Part shown: positions 7,817-15,924 of the stretch, piece by piece
Layout of the letters: each line of letters starts with the position of its first letter
Position numbering within the stretch: position 1 is the stretch's first letter
Source of the DNA: an uncultured Bryobacterales bacterium
GTDB taxonomy: Bacteria; Acidobacteriota; Terriglobia; Bryobacterales; Bryobacteraceae
DNA length: 32,443 nucleotides
NCBI GenBank assembly: GCA_937959285.1
Contig: CALGAR010000103.1
Location: forward strand, 1 to 32,443
Direction of reading: 5' to 3'
Notes under the pieces: generated by a model
What the model saw: only the letters and a program-made list of their open reading frames with translations
Told to the model about the DNA's origin: nothing
Databases searched by the model: none
Translations under genes and position numbers: made by a program

Positions 7817-8628
7817 AGTACGGCATGATCGCCGGCAATGGCCGGTTTCCGGTTTTGGCGCTCGAGACGGCGCGCCAGCTGGGACACGAAGTCGTCGCCA
7901 TCGGAATTCAGGAGGAAGCGTCGCGCGAAATTGAGGCGTTAGCCGCCCGCACCTACTGGATTAGTCTCGGAGCCCTGAGCCGTCTGATTGAAATCTGCAA
8001 GTCGGAAGGGATCACGGAGCTGATGATGTGCGGCCAGGTGAAGCACACTAAGATTTTCTCGTCGATCCGGCCCGACTGGCGCTTGTTCAAGCTCCTGACG
8101 TCCCTTCGAACCAGGAACACGGATGCGCTCATCGGAGGCGTCGCAAAGGTGCTGGCGGATGAAGGCATCCATCTGGCCGATTCCACGTTGCTCCTGAAGC
8201 CGCTCCTCGCTGGAGCAGGCGTTTTAAGCAGGCGCAAACCCGACGACGAGGAGGAGCGCGACATGCGCTACGGCTTGCGCGTCGGGAACGCGCTGGCCGG
8301 ATTCGACGTCGGCCAGAGTGTTGCCATCTGCGAGCGCGCGTGCGTAGCTCTGGAGGCGATGGAAGGCACGGACGCAATGCTCCGCCGCGCCGCATCGCTT
8401 GTGAACGGACGGCCCCTGCGGCTCATCAAGGTGGCAAGGCGCCGTGAGCACCTCCTGTTCGACGTCCCGGTCGCTGGACCGGAGACGATTCGGGTCATGA
8501 GGGAAACAAATACGACTTTGCTCGCCGTCGAGGCCGGGCGGACGCTGTTGCTCGACCGCGACGAGATGATGGAACTGGCCAATGAGGCGGGGATTGCGAT
8601 CGTAGGCCACAGCGGGGAGGAACAATGA
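7813..8628 (+). CDS. lpxI: UDP-2,3-diacylglucosamine pyrophosphatase LpxI
   Basis: 271 residues, DUF1009/LpxI family, which replaces LpxH in many bacteria and cleaves UDP-2,3-diacylglucosamine to lipid X. The N-terminus G-M-I-A-G-N-G-R-F-P-V-L-A and the following A-R-Q-L-G-H-E-V-V-A-I-G form the Rossmann-like domain. The M-C-G-Q-V-K-H-T segment near 74-81 and the C-terminal half with E-A-M-E-G-T-D-A-M-L-R-R (near 180-191) are typical of the family. It overlaps lpxA and the next gene by 4 bases each, so the three are translationally coupled. No lpxB follows in this operon, although LpxB would be the next enzyme. Confidence 0.93.
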   Translation: MKYGMIAGNGRFPVLALETARQLGHEVVAIGIQEEASREIEALAARTYWISLGALSRLIEICKSEGITELMMCGQVKHTKIFSSIRPDWRLFKLLTSLRTRNTDALIGGVAKVLADEGIHLADSTLLLKPLLAGAGVLSRRKPDDEEERDMRYGLRVGNALAGFDVGQSVAICERACVALEAMEGTDAMLRRAASLVNGRPLRLIKVARRREHLLFDVPVAGPETIRVMRETNTTLLAVEAGRTLLLDRDEMMELANEAGIAIVGHSGEEQ

Positions 8629-9602
8629 AGAAGATTCGCGTGGCCGTGGTGGGCGCCGGTCAGTTCGGCAAGCATCACATGCGGGTCATCCGCGAAAGCG
8701 AACGCGCCGAACTGGCAGCGGTGGTCGATCAGGACCCGGCGCGAGCGGCCGAAGCTGCCTCTGCTTACGGATGCCCCTGCTTCACGGATTTCCGCCAGCT
8801 TGCCGGCCTGGTCGATGCGGCCGTAGTAGCCGTTCCGACAGTGAAGCACGCCGAAGTCGGCTGTCCTCTCCTCGAAGCCGGAATTGATCTCCTTGTCGAA
8901 AAGCCGATCGCCGCGGACCTCGACTCCGCCCGGCGTCTGGTAGACACCGCCGAGGCTCATGGCCGCATTCTCCAGGTAGGCCACCTGGAGCGATTTAATC
9001 CCGCGGTGGCGGCGCTGCGCGAGATTGTCGATGCCCCGCTGTTCTTTGAAATTCACCGGCTGAGCGTCTTCACTCCGCGGAGTCTGGATGTCGATGTCGT
9101 GCTGGATCTGATGATTCACGACCTGGATATTGTGCTCTCGCTTGTGAAGGCGGAGCCCGAGGAAATCCGGGCAGCAGGCATCTCGATCCTGTCCTCCAAA
9201 GTGGACATCGCCAACGTGCGAGTTGCCTTTCCCCGCGGTGTCGTGGCCAATTTCACAGCCAGCCGGGTCTCAACCGAGCGCGTGCGGAAGCTTCGCCTGT
9301 TCCAGCCGCATCAATATATATCCGTAGACTATGGCAAGCAGGAGACCACCGTACTATCGGTGACCCCGCAGAGAAGCATCGCCTTCCAGCCGGTTGTGGT
9401 AAATAAGGCTGAGCCTCTGCGGCTCGAAATCGAGGCATTCCTGGATGCTGTCTGCAACCGGAGCCGTCCGGTCGTGGACGGCGAAGACGCAACTCGCGCG
9501 CTCCGGGTGGCGATTGCCATTCTTGATAAAATCGAGGAGCATTCTAGGGTCGTCGCTCAATCCGTTGCGTCTTTGCGCAAGTTGGAGAGGCCGCAGAGAT
9601 GA
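8625..9602 (+). CDS. Gfo/Idh/MocA oxidoreductase in the lpx operon (GnnA-like candidate)
   Basis: 325 residues. Rossmann motif V-A-V-V-G-A-G-Q-F-G-K-H-H near 5-17, V-E-K-P-I-A near 90-95, G-H-L-E-R-F-N-P and D-L-M-I-H-D-L-D-I, where the histidine and aspartates are the likely catalytic and binding residues. It overlaps lpxI by 4 bases, so it is part of the lipid A operon. In Acidithiobacillus and Leptospira a dehydrogenase of this family (GnnA), with the aminotransferase GnnB, makes UDP-GlcNAc3N for amide-linked lipid A. That role is an inference here: no GnnB is visible in the window, and other UDP-sugar oxidations are possible. Confidence 0.85.
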   Translation: MKKIRVAVVGAGQFGKHHMRVIRESERAELAAVVDQDPARAAEAASAYGCPCFTDFRQLAGLVDAAVVAVPTVKHAEVGCPLLEAGIDLLVEKPIAADLDSARRLVDTAEAHGRILQVGHLERFNPAVAALREIVDAPLFFEIHRLSVFTPRSLDVDVVLDLMIHDLDIVLSLVKAEPEEIRAAGISILSSKVDIANVRVAFPRGVVANFTASRVSTERVRKLRLFQPHQYISVDYGKQETTVLSVTPQRSIAFQPVVVNKAEPLRLEIEAFLDAVCNRSRPVVDGEDATRALRVAIAILDKIEEHSRVVAQSVASLRKLERPQR

Positions 9603-9676
9603 CCGAGGCAGCGTGTCGAGCAACCGTTTGATGAACGGATAACGTCTACTAGACAGAAGCCGAGGGGCAGACTGCC

Positions 9677-10741
9677 GTGAGCGTCGTGCAGGAACCGCAA
9701 CATCTGCAGCTACTACTGGATTGGAAACCGCTGAGCGATACCAGGCGGGAGATTCGAGCCGGCATCGCCTCCCTGGTGATCCATGTGCTGCTGATCGGAT
9801 ACGTGAGCTTTTCCAGGCCATCTTTGATCCAGCTCCCTCCGCGCGAAGCGAAGCGGGAGACCGTCGTTCGCAGGGTGACGCCCCTGATCGCTCCCCCTAC
9901 CCTGCTGACTCAGAAAGCTCCGAATCGCGGAAAGGTGGCCGAGGAGGTCCGGCTCGAGAATCTGCTGCCGAAGCCAGCCGTACAGGCACAGGTGAAATCG
10001 CCTTCCACCACGCGGCCTGCAGCGCCCCGCCCGGCTCCGCCGGTCCCAGCGGAGGCTCCGAAGCTCCCCCCTCGCACCCTGGACGTCCCGCCTCCGCCCC
10101 AGATCGAGACGACCCAGGTAGCACAGAATCTGCCGCAAGTGGGTGAGAATCCGGTAGTCCCGCCGCCTCCACGGCCGCAGACTCAGCAGCAAGAGAAACC
10201 AAAGATCGCCTTTGAACGGCCTGGATTGCCGTCGGTTGCGCCGCGAGGCGAAATTGAAATTCCCCGCCCCAGTATCCGCGAAGTGATCAGCGGAACCGCA
10301 CGCCAGCCAACTTCAGGCGGCATTGTGGTGGGAGATCTCGGGGAAGGCGCGGGTGGCCTCGGTACGCACCAGAATCTGCCCCCGTCCCCACCGCGGATGG
10401 GAAGCAACCTGGAGTTGCTCAGCGACCCGATGGGAGTCGACTTCCGGCCCTATCTGATCCGCGTGTTGTCCGCCGTGCGCCGGAATTGGATGGCCGTGAT
10501 TCCTGAAAGCGCCCGGCTCGGGCAGCGGGGGAAGGTCGTGCTGCAATTCGCGATTGCCAGAAATGGCCGCGTTGCGAAGGTTGTCTTTATCTCTGAAGCG
10601 GGTCCGGGAGCCCAGGCCCTGGACCGCGCGGCGGTGGCCAGCATCAGCGCCTCCGATCCCTTCCCGCCCCTCCCGCCCGAATTCCGGGGCGATCAAGTCC
10701 GCCTGCAGGTGGCCTTTCTTTATAACATCGAACCCCGTTAG
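9677..10741 (+). CDS. TonB-like energy transducer
   Basis: 354 residues with a GTG start preceded by AGGGG 9 bases away. A short cytoplasmic N-terminus is followed by a membrane anchor at about residues 29-45 (A-S-L-V-I-H-V-L-L-I-G-Y). A long periplasmic spacer, very rich in proline, spans about 105-200, and a TonB C-terminal domain occupies about 250-352, with R-P-Y-L-I-R-V-L-S-A-V-R-R-N-W and R-N-G-R-V-A-K-V-V-F. This is the layout of TonB, which passes proton-motive energy from ExbB/ExbD to outer-membrane receptors. No exbB or exbD lies nearby. It starts 74 bp after the lpx operon and could be read through from it or use its own promoter. Confidence 0.85.
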   Translation: MSVVQEPQHLQLLLDWKPLSDTRREIRAGIASLVIHVLLIGYVSFSRPSLIQLPPREAKRETVVRRVTPLIAPPTLLTQKAPNRGKVAEEVRLENLLPKPAVQAQVKSPSTTRPAAPRPAPPVPAEAPKLPPRTLDVPPPPQIETTQVAQNLPQVGENPVVPPPPRPQTQQQEKPKIAFERPGLPSVAPRGEIEIPRPSIREVISGTARQPTSGGIVVGDLGEGAGGLGTHQNLPPSPPRMGSNLELLSDPMGVDFRPYLIRVLSAVRRNWMAVIPESARLGQRGKVVLQFAIARNGRVAKVVFISEAGPGAQALDRAAVASISASDPFPPLPPEFRGDQVRLQVAFLYNIEPR

Positions 10742-10786
10742 GCCCCGGCGAGTCCAGACCGCATGAGAGAATAGGAATTCCCTTTC

Positions 10787-10939
10787 ATGCGGACAAAACT
10801 CGCGGTGGCACTCGCCTTGTATGGTGTCTTGGCGCTTCTGGCGTCCTTCACGCTGACCGGTGGTTTGCGTCTTGCGATTCTTGTGCTCCTGGCGGGGCTT
10901 GCCGTCAAGACCTGGGTTGGCTTCCGCCTAAACTCGTAG
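10787..10939 (+). CDS. Small two-helix membrane protein (50 aa)
   Basis: ATG at 10787 with AGGAA 9 bases upstream. The 50 residues contain two hydrophobic stretches (about 5-23 and 27-43) separated by a T-L-T-G-G-L-R turn, ending in a polar tail with a K-T-W-V-G-F-R segment. It lies 45 bp after the TonB gene on the same strand. The good ribosome binding site and membrane-like pattern support a real gene, but I do not recognise a family. It could be a small accessory of the TonB complex or unrelated. Confidence 0.55.
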   Translation: MRTKLAVALALYGVLALLASFTLTGGLRLAILVLLAGLAVKTWVGFRLNS

Positions 10940-11035
10940 TACGGAATCCCCTCAATTCAGAAACTGGCCAAATCGCATTCCCCGGCCTCATCCACCTTAA
11001 ATTGGAGTACGGCGATGGACTAGGTAAGTAGATTT

Positions 11036-11056
11036 TTTGATCTGTTTGGGATCAAA
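11036..11056. repeat. Inverted repeat TTTGATC-N7-GATCAAA
   Basis: A perfect 7-bp stem with a 7-base centre (TGTTTGG). No T-run follows, so it is not a standard terminator. It may be an operator site or an RNA hairpin upstream of the sigma factor gene; nothing proves either. Confidence 0.5.
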
Positions 11057-11144
11057 CTGCGGTTCTTGTCGCTGATGTTTCGTAAGAAGATAGAGATTCA
11101 GCCCTACGACAGGGGGGGGACTTTTGTTCCATTTTGGACCACGG

Positions 11145-11159
11145 GTTTCAAATTGAAAC
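11145..11159. repeat. 15-bp palindrome GTTTCAA-A-TTGAAAC
   Basis: Perfect symmetry around one central A, with 7 matching bases on each side. Such compact sites are typical of dimeric repressors. It lies about 310 bp before the sigma factor start, within a gene-free stretch. Function is inferred only from symmetry. Confidence 0.5.
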
Positions 11160-11469
11160 ATAGGTCAGCTGCCGGAGCGGCACTTGGAGTTGGAAACACA
11201 TTTCTAAGGGGCAAGAATCGCGGCTCTAAGAGGCCTTGGAGCGAGCCCGCAATGCCTAGCCTTAGCAAAGACTTGCGTGTTCTTCTTAGCTCCCGGGGGT
11301 GGCGGTTCCTGACGTCATCCAGGCCCGAATCCAATGTTGGTGAGCGGAATGCATAGAGAATGGCGCCGGCAGATTTGCCGGGAAATTCAAATTGACGGGC
11401 AGAAAGAGCCCGGAGGAATGCATTGGAATCTTTGCTGATCAGCAGCCAGCACGAGGGATGAGATTCGCC

Positions 11470-12234
11470 ATGACAGCCACCGCCGCCGCAGTTGAAATTC
11501 ACCAGGAAAACGCTGCAGTTGACCAGCGCGATCGAGTTATTCTGGAACACTTGCCATTGGTCAAGGCAATTGCAGTCAGAGTCCACGAGAGCCTGCCGGT
11601 GCACGTCGACCTCGACGACCTTGTTCACGCCGGGATTCTTGGCTTGTTCGATGCAGCAAACAAGTACAACCCGGACAAAAAAGTAGCGTTTTCGAGCTAT
11701 GCCAAGCACCGCATCAAAGGCGCGATCCTGGACAGTCTCCGGCAGCTCGATTGGGCTTCCCGGGATTTACGCCGGCGTCACAAGCAGGTCGAGGCGGTCA
11801 CGCGCGACCTTACTGCCGAGCTGCAGCGGACGCCAACGGAGGAGGAGCTGGCCGATAAGCTGGGCGTCGAGGTAGAGCGATGGCGCCAGATGATGGTGGA
11901 TCTGCGAACCGTCGGACTCATCTCCGCCTCGAGCAGAGGGAAGGAGCAGGAGGACTTGCCCGCCCCGGATTTCCCCTGCCATCCGGAGAATCTGCCTGAT
12001 TCCATGTGCGCCAGGGAGCAGCTGCGGTCTGTCCTGAAAGACGCCATGAAGGCTCTGCCGGCACGGTATCAGCAAGTCGTAGCCCTCTACTACGCAAACG
12101 AGATGACCATGAAGGAGATCGGCTCTATCATGGGGATCAACGAGAGCCGGGTCTCGCAGATTCACAAATCAGCTCTGGAGAAGCTGGCGGCGGTCCTTCA
12201 GAACAACGGCATTTACAGCAGCCGGGCCTTCTAA
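11470..12234 (+). CDS. FliA/WhiG-type RNA polymerase sigma factor
   Basis: 254 residues. Region 2 covers about 20-95 (H-L-P-L-V-K-A-I-A and D-L-V-H-A-G-I-L-G-L-F, then A-F-S-S-Y-A-K-H-R-I-K-G-A-I-L-D). Region 3 is at about 110-150 (R-T-P-T-E-E-E-L-A), and region 4 at about 190-245 with the helix-turn-helix M-T-M-K-E-I-G-S-I-M-G-I-N-E-S-R-V-S-Q-I-H. This is the group 3 sigma-28 family, which usually directs flagellar, motility or developmental genes. No flagellar gene is visible here. I chose the ATG at 11470; an ATG at 11458 and a TTG at 11392 are alternatives, none with an ideal ribosome binding site. Its TAA overlaps the convergent sppA stop codon. Confidence 0.92.
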   Translation: MTATAAAVEIHQENAAVDQRDRVILEHLPLVKAIAVRVHESLPVHVDLDDLVHAGILGLFDAANKYNPDKKVAFSSYAKHRIKGAILDSLRQLDWASRDLRRRHKQVEAVTRDLTAELQRTPTEEELADKLGVEVERWRQMMVDLRTVGLISASSRGKEQEDLPAPDFPCHPENLPDSMCAREQLRSVLKDAMKALPARYQQVVALYYANEMTMKEIGSIMGINESRVSQIHKSALEKLAAVLQNNGIYSSRAF

Positions 12235-13964
12235 TGAATGTCAATCGAGTAGGGCATTGCTCGAAGCATCCCGCCGCGAAGCCACATCATCACCTCGGAT
12301 CGATTGAGCGCTTCGAGCCCGGCGGCCGCCAAGATTTTGCGCACTTGCGAATCGAATGCAGACGCGGCAGACGTATTGAAGAGCGCGTCGAAGAAGTTCC
12401 GGCGGCGCGGGAACGGAACTAAATAAACGGCTTCGTCCTTGGGAATTCCCGCCTTCGCCTTGATCAACTCGACCGCCTGGTTCAGGCCGCCCAGTTCATC
12501 AACCAGACCGTTCTCCTTCGCCTGTGATCCGAGCCAAACGCGGCCTTCTGCTACTTCAGCGACTTCTTCATAGGGACGCTTGCGGCCCTCGGACACGCGC
12601 TTCAAAAAGCCGTCGTAGATGCTATAAATCGACTCGCGCAGTTTCTCCCGCGAAGCCTGGTCGAGGGGCTGGTAGTCGGAGTCGATCGCGGCGTTCCGCC
12701 CTCGCGTCATAATCTCTTTCTGTACGCCGATCTTGTCGTAAAGGCCCCTGAGGTTCACCTTCCCGTAAATCACACCGATAGAGCCAGTAAAGGTGTTCGG
12801 GTAGGAAACAATGGGATCCCCGGACATCGCGATGTAATAGCCTCCGGAAGCGGCCACATCGGACATGGAAACCACCAACGGCTTCTTTTTGCTCAGCAGG
12901 CGGACTTCCCGGAGAATGTCATCCGAAGCGATGGCATCGCCGCCCGGAGAGTCGATGCGAAGGATCACGCCTTTGATGCTGGAATCGCCGGCGACCTGAC
13001 GGAGGAGCTTGATGAAGCTGTCAGAATAAATCCCGTCGGTCTGCAGCTCGTCCGCCTCCCCTCGGGCGATTGCCCCCTGCCCCACAACAAACGCGACGCG
13101 ATTCTTCCCGTTCCCCGGCCCAATCGCCTTCAAGTACTGGCGGTGGCCGATCTTCGTAAGCTCGGTTTGCCGCAGCTTTCTGGCCAGCTCGCCGTATACC
13201 TCGTCCTCATAAAGGACGCCGTCAATCAACCCTGCATTTTTGGCCTGGTTGGCAAGAAACGGACCCTGATCAACGAGCGCTTTGACCTGTTCGGGCGTTT
13301 TGCGGCGGGATGAACCGATGACTTCAGCCAGATGCGCGTACAAGCGATCGAGCATGGAATTCATGACTTCGCGGGTCTCCGGGGTCATCGAGGTGCGGGT
13401 GAACATATCACCCGCATCCTTGTATTTGCCGGCGTGCTCGATCTCAACCTTCACTCCCAGCTTGTCGAGAGCGTTCTTGGCAAACAGAAGCTCCGCCCGC
13501 AAGCCTTTCACGTCGAGAACATCTTCCGGAGCGAGATAAATCCGGTCGGCGGCGGTGGCCAAGTAATACTCGCGGTTGGTCGGCGTCCGGAGCCACGCGT
13601 ACACCGGCTTGCCAGACTTCTTGAACTCCAGAATCCCTTCCCGAATCTCCTGGAGCTTGCCCCACCCTGCGCCGACACCCTTCGGCATCAGCAACAGCGC
13701 CTTGATCCGATTGTCCGCCGCCGCGCGCCGCAACATGATCCACGTCTCGCGAACCGTGACGGGGGCATGTGACGCAAAAGGACCGAACGGAATCTCGACG
13801 CCCGGCTGCTCGGCAATCTCACCTTCCAACCGGAGCAGAAGCGTCGAGTTCTGCGCAACGGAAGGCCGTCCCTCTCCCAGCCGCACTGCCGCAAAAAACA
13901 GAATCACGACGGCGACTCCTGCCAGGACGACTCCCGTCACCAGTCCAATCAGGAATTTCTTCAT
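12231..13964 (-). CDS. sppA: Signal peptide peptidase SppA, long (67K) type
   Basis: 577 residues, close to the E. coli length of 618. An N-terminal membrane anchor spans about 4-27. Two tandem S49 domains follow: the first carries the catalytic lysine, K182 in G-K-Y-K-D-A-G, and the second carries the serine, S373 in V-A-A-S-G-G-Y-Y-I-A-M. R-I-D-S-P-G-G-D at 336-343 is the typical oxyanion region. The enzyme is membrane-bound and degrades cleaved signal peptides and other membrane fragments in the periplasm. It begins 31 bp after the TIM-barrel gene and may share its transcript. Its stop overlaps that of the sigma factor by 2 bases. Confidence 0.95.
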   Translation of the reverse strand: MKKFLIGLVTGVVLAGVAVVILFFAAVRLGEGRPSVAQNSTLLLRLEGEIAEQPGVEIPFGPFASHAPVTVRETWIMLRRAAADNRIKALLLMPKGVGAGWGKLQEIREGILEFKKSGKPVYAWLRTPTNREYYLATAADRIYLAPEDVLDVKGLRAELLFAKNALDKLGVKVEIEHAGKYKDAGDMFTRTSMTPETREVMNSMLDRLYAHLAEVIGSSRRKTPEQVKALVDQGPFLANQAKNAGLIDGVLYEDEVYGELARKLRQTELTKIGHRQYLKAIGPGNGKNRVAFVVGQGAIARGEADELQTDGIYSDSFIKLLRQVAGDSSIKGVILRIDSPGGDAIASDDILREVRLLSKKKPLVVSMSDVAASGGYYIAMSGDPIVSYPNTFTGSIGVIYGKVNLRGLYDKIGVQKEIMTRGRNAAIDSDYQPLDQASREKLRESIYSIYDGFLKRVSEGRKRPYEEVAEVAEGRVWLGSQAKENGLVDELGGLNQAVELIKAKAGIPKDEAVYLVPFPRRRNFFDALFNTSAASAFDSQVRKILAAAGLEALNRSEVMMWLRGGMLRAMPYSIDIH

Positions 13965-13995
13965 ACAAACTCGGAATCTTCAAATCTGGGAGTTC

Positions 13996-14886
13996 TCACG
14001 CTCGCCCGAGAATTACATCGACACGGCGGCTCACTTCCTTGAGATACTCCCTATCTCCGCCGGGTAACTCCACAGTGGCCGTTCCGCGAAAGTCGACCTC
14101 CTGCAGCGCCTGATGGATGGCCTTCCAGTCGATTTCTCCTTCCTGCAGCGGCACCCAGTCAGCGACGCGCTTCCGCACACGAGGATCTTCACTGATTACC
14201 TGATCCTGGAACTTGAAATCCTTCAGGTGCAGCTTTACGATGCGCTTGCCCAGCGTCCGGATCCAATCCTGCGGATATCCGTAGAGGACCACGTTCCCGA
14301 CGTCGAAATAGGCCTTCACCCAGGGACTCTTGAACTGGTCTACGTAGTTGGCAAACTCGAGCGGGCTCAGCAGGAACTTGTTCCATACCTCCTCGACCGC
14401 AATGACGACCTTCGCCTTCTCGGCCAGGGGGATCAGCCTCTTTATCTGCTCAACCGAGCGGTTCCAGGCGTCACGATAGCTTGTTTGTGGATTCACGACC
14501 GCCGGAACGAGCAGAACCGTATCGGCCCCCCACGCCTTGGCATTTTCCAGGCTCGTCTTCATGCCCTGTACGCTTTTGGCCACGACGGCGGGATCCGAGG
14601 ATGAGAGCGGGTACTGCCAGTGGTCCCGGTTCATCACGGAATGAATCCGGAGCCCTGTTGCTTGTGACGCCTTGGCAATTTCGTCGGTTACCTTGGGATC
14701 GTCGACCGTCTGGCACTCGAGCTCCTCGAAGCCGACGTCCCTCGCCAGTTGGAACCGGTCCCGAAAGCTCATATTCTTGGGCAGCATGCTGATCAGCACG
14801 CCCTTCTTAATCGGAAGCCCTTTGGCGGCAACGGATTGCGCGCCAGCTGCGAAGGCGGTTGTTTGAAGAAAGAGTCTGCGGTTCAT
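13996..14886 (-). CDS. Secreted sugar phosphate isomerase/epimerase-like TIM barrel (second of pair)
   Basis: 296 residues. The N-terminus N-R-R-L-F-L-Q-T-T-A-F-A-A-G resembles a short twin-arginine or Sec signal, cleaved near residue 21. The rest follows the xylose-isomerase-like TIM barrel (AP endonuclease 2 family), with the metal-site pattern V-A-V-E-E-V-W-N-K-F near 161-170, Y-F-D-V-G-N-V near 193-199, K-L-H-L-K-D-F, and a C-terminal V-E-L-P-G-G-D. Such proteins act on sugars or inositol derivatives; the substrate is unknown. It starts 3 bp after the upstream paralog, suggesting joint action on one pathway. Confidence 0.82.
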   Translation of the reverse strand: MNRRLFLQTTAFAAGAQSVAAKGLPIKKGVLISMLPKNMSFRDRFQLARDVGFEELECQTVDDPKVTDEIAKASQATGLRIHSVMNRDHWQYPLSSSDPAVVAKSVQGMKTSLENAKAWGADTVLLVPAVVNPQTSYRDAWNRSVEQIKRLIPLAEKAKVVIAVEEVWNKFLLSPLEFANYVDQFKSPWVKAYFDVGNVVLYGYPQDWIRTLGKRIVKLHLKDFKFQDQVISEDPRVRKRVADWVPLQEGEIDWKAIHQALQEVDFRGTATVELPGGDREYLKEVSRRVDVILGRA

Positions 14887-14889
14887 AAG

Positions 14890-15807
14890 TCAGGCAAAGC
14901 GGAGGCCGAGCGAGCGGCCTGTCTTCAGAATGTAGTTCTTTCCCTCCTCATACTCTTCTGCTGTTTTCAGGTGTTCGAGCATCAGGGGAGCATCCGTGGG
15001 CAATTTCGATAGCTCTGTCAGATAGGTCCTGTAATCGATTTCGCCGCGTCCCGGTATCACTTCTACGAAATGCACGTTCATCTCGGGGATCCAGGAGAGA
15101 TCCTTCGCGTGACATGAGACGATCCAGCGGCCAAGCTTTGAGAAGCAATCCCGAATGAACGCTGAATTCTCATAATAGCGGGTCGGGCTGTTGATTCCAT
15201 TGCAGATATCCAGGTGAACGCCGAAAGCCTTCCGATCCACGGCGCGAATGAGGCGCAAGTAGGAATCGGGGCCATCAGGGAGACACCAACCCATCATTTC
15301 GACCGTAAATTTGGTGCGTGTCGGCTTCACCAGGTCGATCAGGCGGCGGCAATTCTCCACCGTCGCCTCGAAGAACTCGTCGGAGAAATTCTTAGGATGC
15401 GGACCGTACCAGACTTTCGCGTTGTATGACCCTGCAATGTCCACGCAGCAGCGCGCGCCAACGGCTTCGGCGAGGGCGAGCCGTCCGGCTACATATTCAA
15501 AATTCTCACGGCGTTTTCCGGGATCCGGGTCGAGCAGGTTTTTCCACGCACCCACTTCCGCGATTACGACATTGGCGGCGCGAAATGCTTTTTCAATTGC
15601 GCGGATACGGACTGTATCGGAAGCTTCCGCAGGCGGGCAGTACGCGGCGCTGTAGCCAAGCCGGCGATGCTCGCGGGCAAGGACTTCGGGATCGTCGCTT
15701 TTGATAAAAACAGGCCCGCCGAGGCGGATTGCAGTTGTTGAGGAAGGAGCAGCAAGAGGGCTGGCCAGGGTGCCAAGAACAACCCGTCGTGTGGGTCCAC
15801 GCATCAC
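14890..15807 (-). CDS. Secreted sugar phosphate isomerase/epimerase-like TIM barrel (first of pair)
   Basis: 305 residues with an N-terminal R-R-V-V-L-G-T-L-A-S segment, compatible with a twin-arginine export signal. The TIM-barrel pattern is visible in T-V-E-M-M-G-W (glutamate metal ligand), G-V-H-L-D-I-C-N-G-I-N-S, S-C-H-A-K-D-L and V-I-P-G-R-G-E-I-D-Y. Similarity to the neighbouring gene is at the fold level, and the two have clearly diverged. It is probably the first gene of a leftward unit with the second TIM barrel and sppA. The 117 bp upstream hold the terminator of the response regulator gene. Confidence 0.82.
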   Translation of the reverse strand: MMRGPTRRVVLGTLASPLAAPSSTTAIRLGGPVFIKSDDPEVLAREHRRLGYSAAYCPPAEASDTVRIRAIEKAFRAANVVIAEVGAWKNLLDPDPGKRRENFEYVAGRLALAEAVGARCCVDIAGSYNAKVWYGPHPKNFSDEFFEATVENCRRLIDLVKPTRTKFTVEMMGWCLPDGPDSYLRLIRAVDRKAFGVHLDICNGINSPTRYYENSAFIRDCFSKLGRWIVSCHAKDLSWIPEMNVHFVEVIPGRGEIDYRTYLTELSKLPTDAPLMLEHLKTAEEYEEGKNYILKTGRSLGLRFA

Positions 15808-15852
15808 GACACGATTCTACAATCCACAGCGCAAGGGTGGTGAAGCAGCCCG

Positions 15853-15886
15853 AAACAAAAGGAGGACTGACATCACGCCAGTCCTC
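15853..15886 (-). terminator. Rho-independent terminator of the two-component operon
   Basis: On the minus strand an 8-bp GC-containing stem (GAGGACTG pairing with CAGTCCTC, 15862-15869 with 15879-15886) encloses a 9-base loop and is followed by C-TTTT-G-TTT. It lies 38 bases after the response regulator stop at 15925, the right place and orientation to end that transcript. Confidence 0.85.
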
Positions 15887-15924
15887 ATAGGAAGGCACCG
15901 TTTCAGGAGGATAGAGATCAGCGC

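Larger units (their letters stand above)
10940..11469. other. 530-bp intergenic region upstream of the FliA-like sigma factor
   Basis: No credible protein gene is seen here. The region holds a 7-bp inverted repeat (11036-11056), a run of eight G at 11112-11119 and a 15-bp palindrome (11145-11159). An open frame at 11066-11356 has biased, low-complexity content and no family resemblance. I find no convincing sigma-70, sigma-54 or sigma-28 promoter by eye. The region probably contains the promoter and control sites of the sigma factor gene. Confidence 0.5.

Noticed and set aside
11066..11356. Open frame of 96 codons in the gap before the sigma factor gene
   Set aside because: Residue content is unlike a folded protein, there is no good ribosome binding site and no family resemblance.
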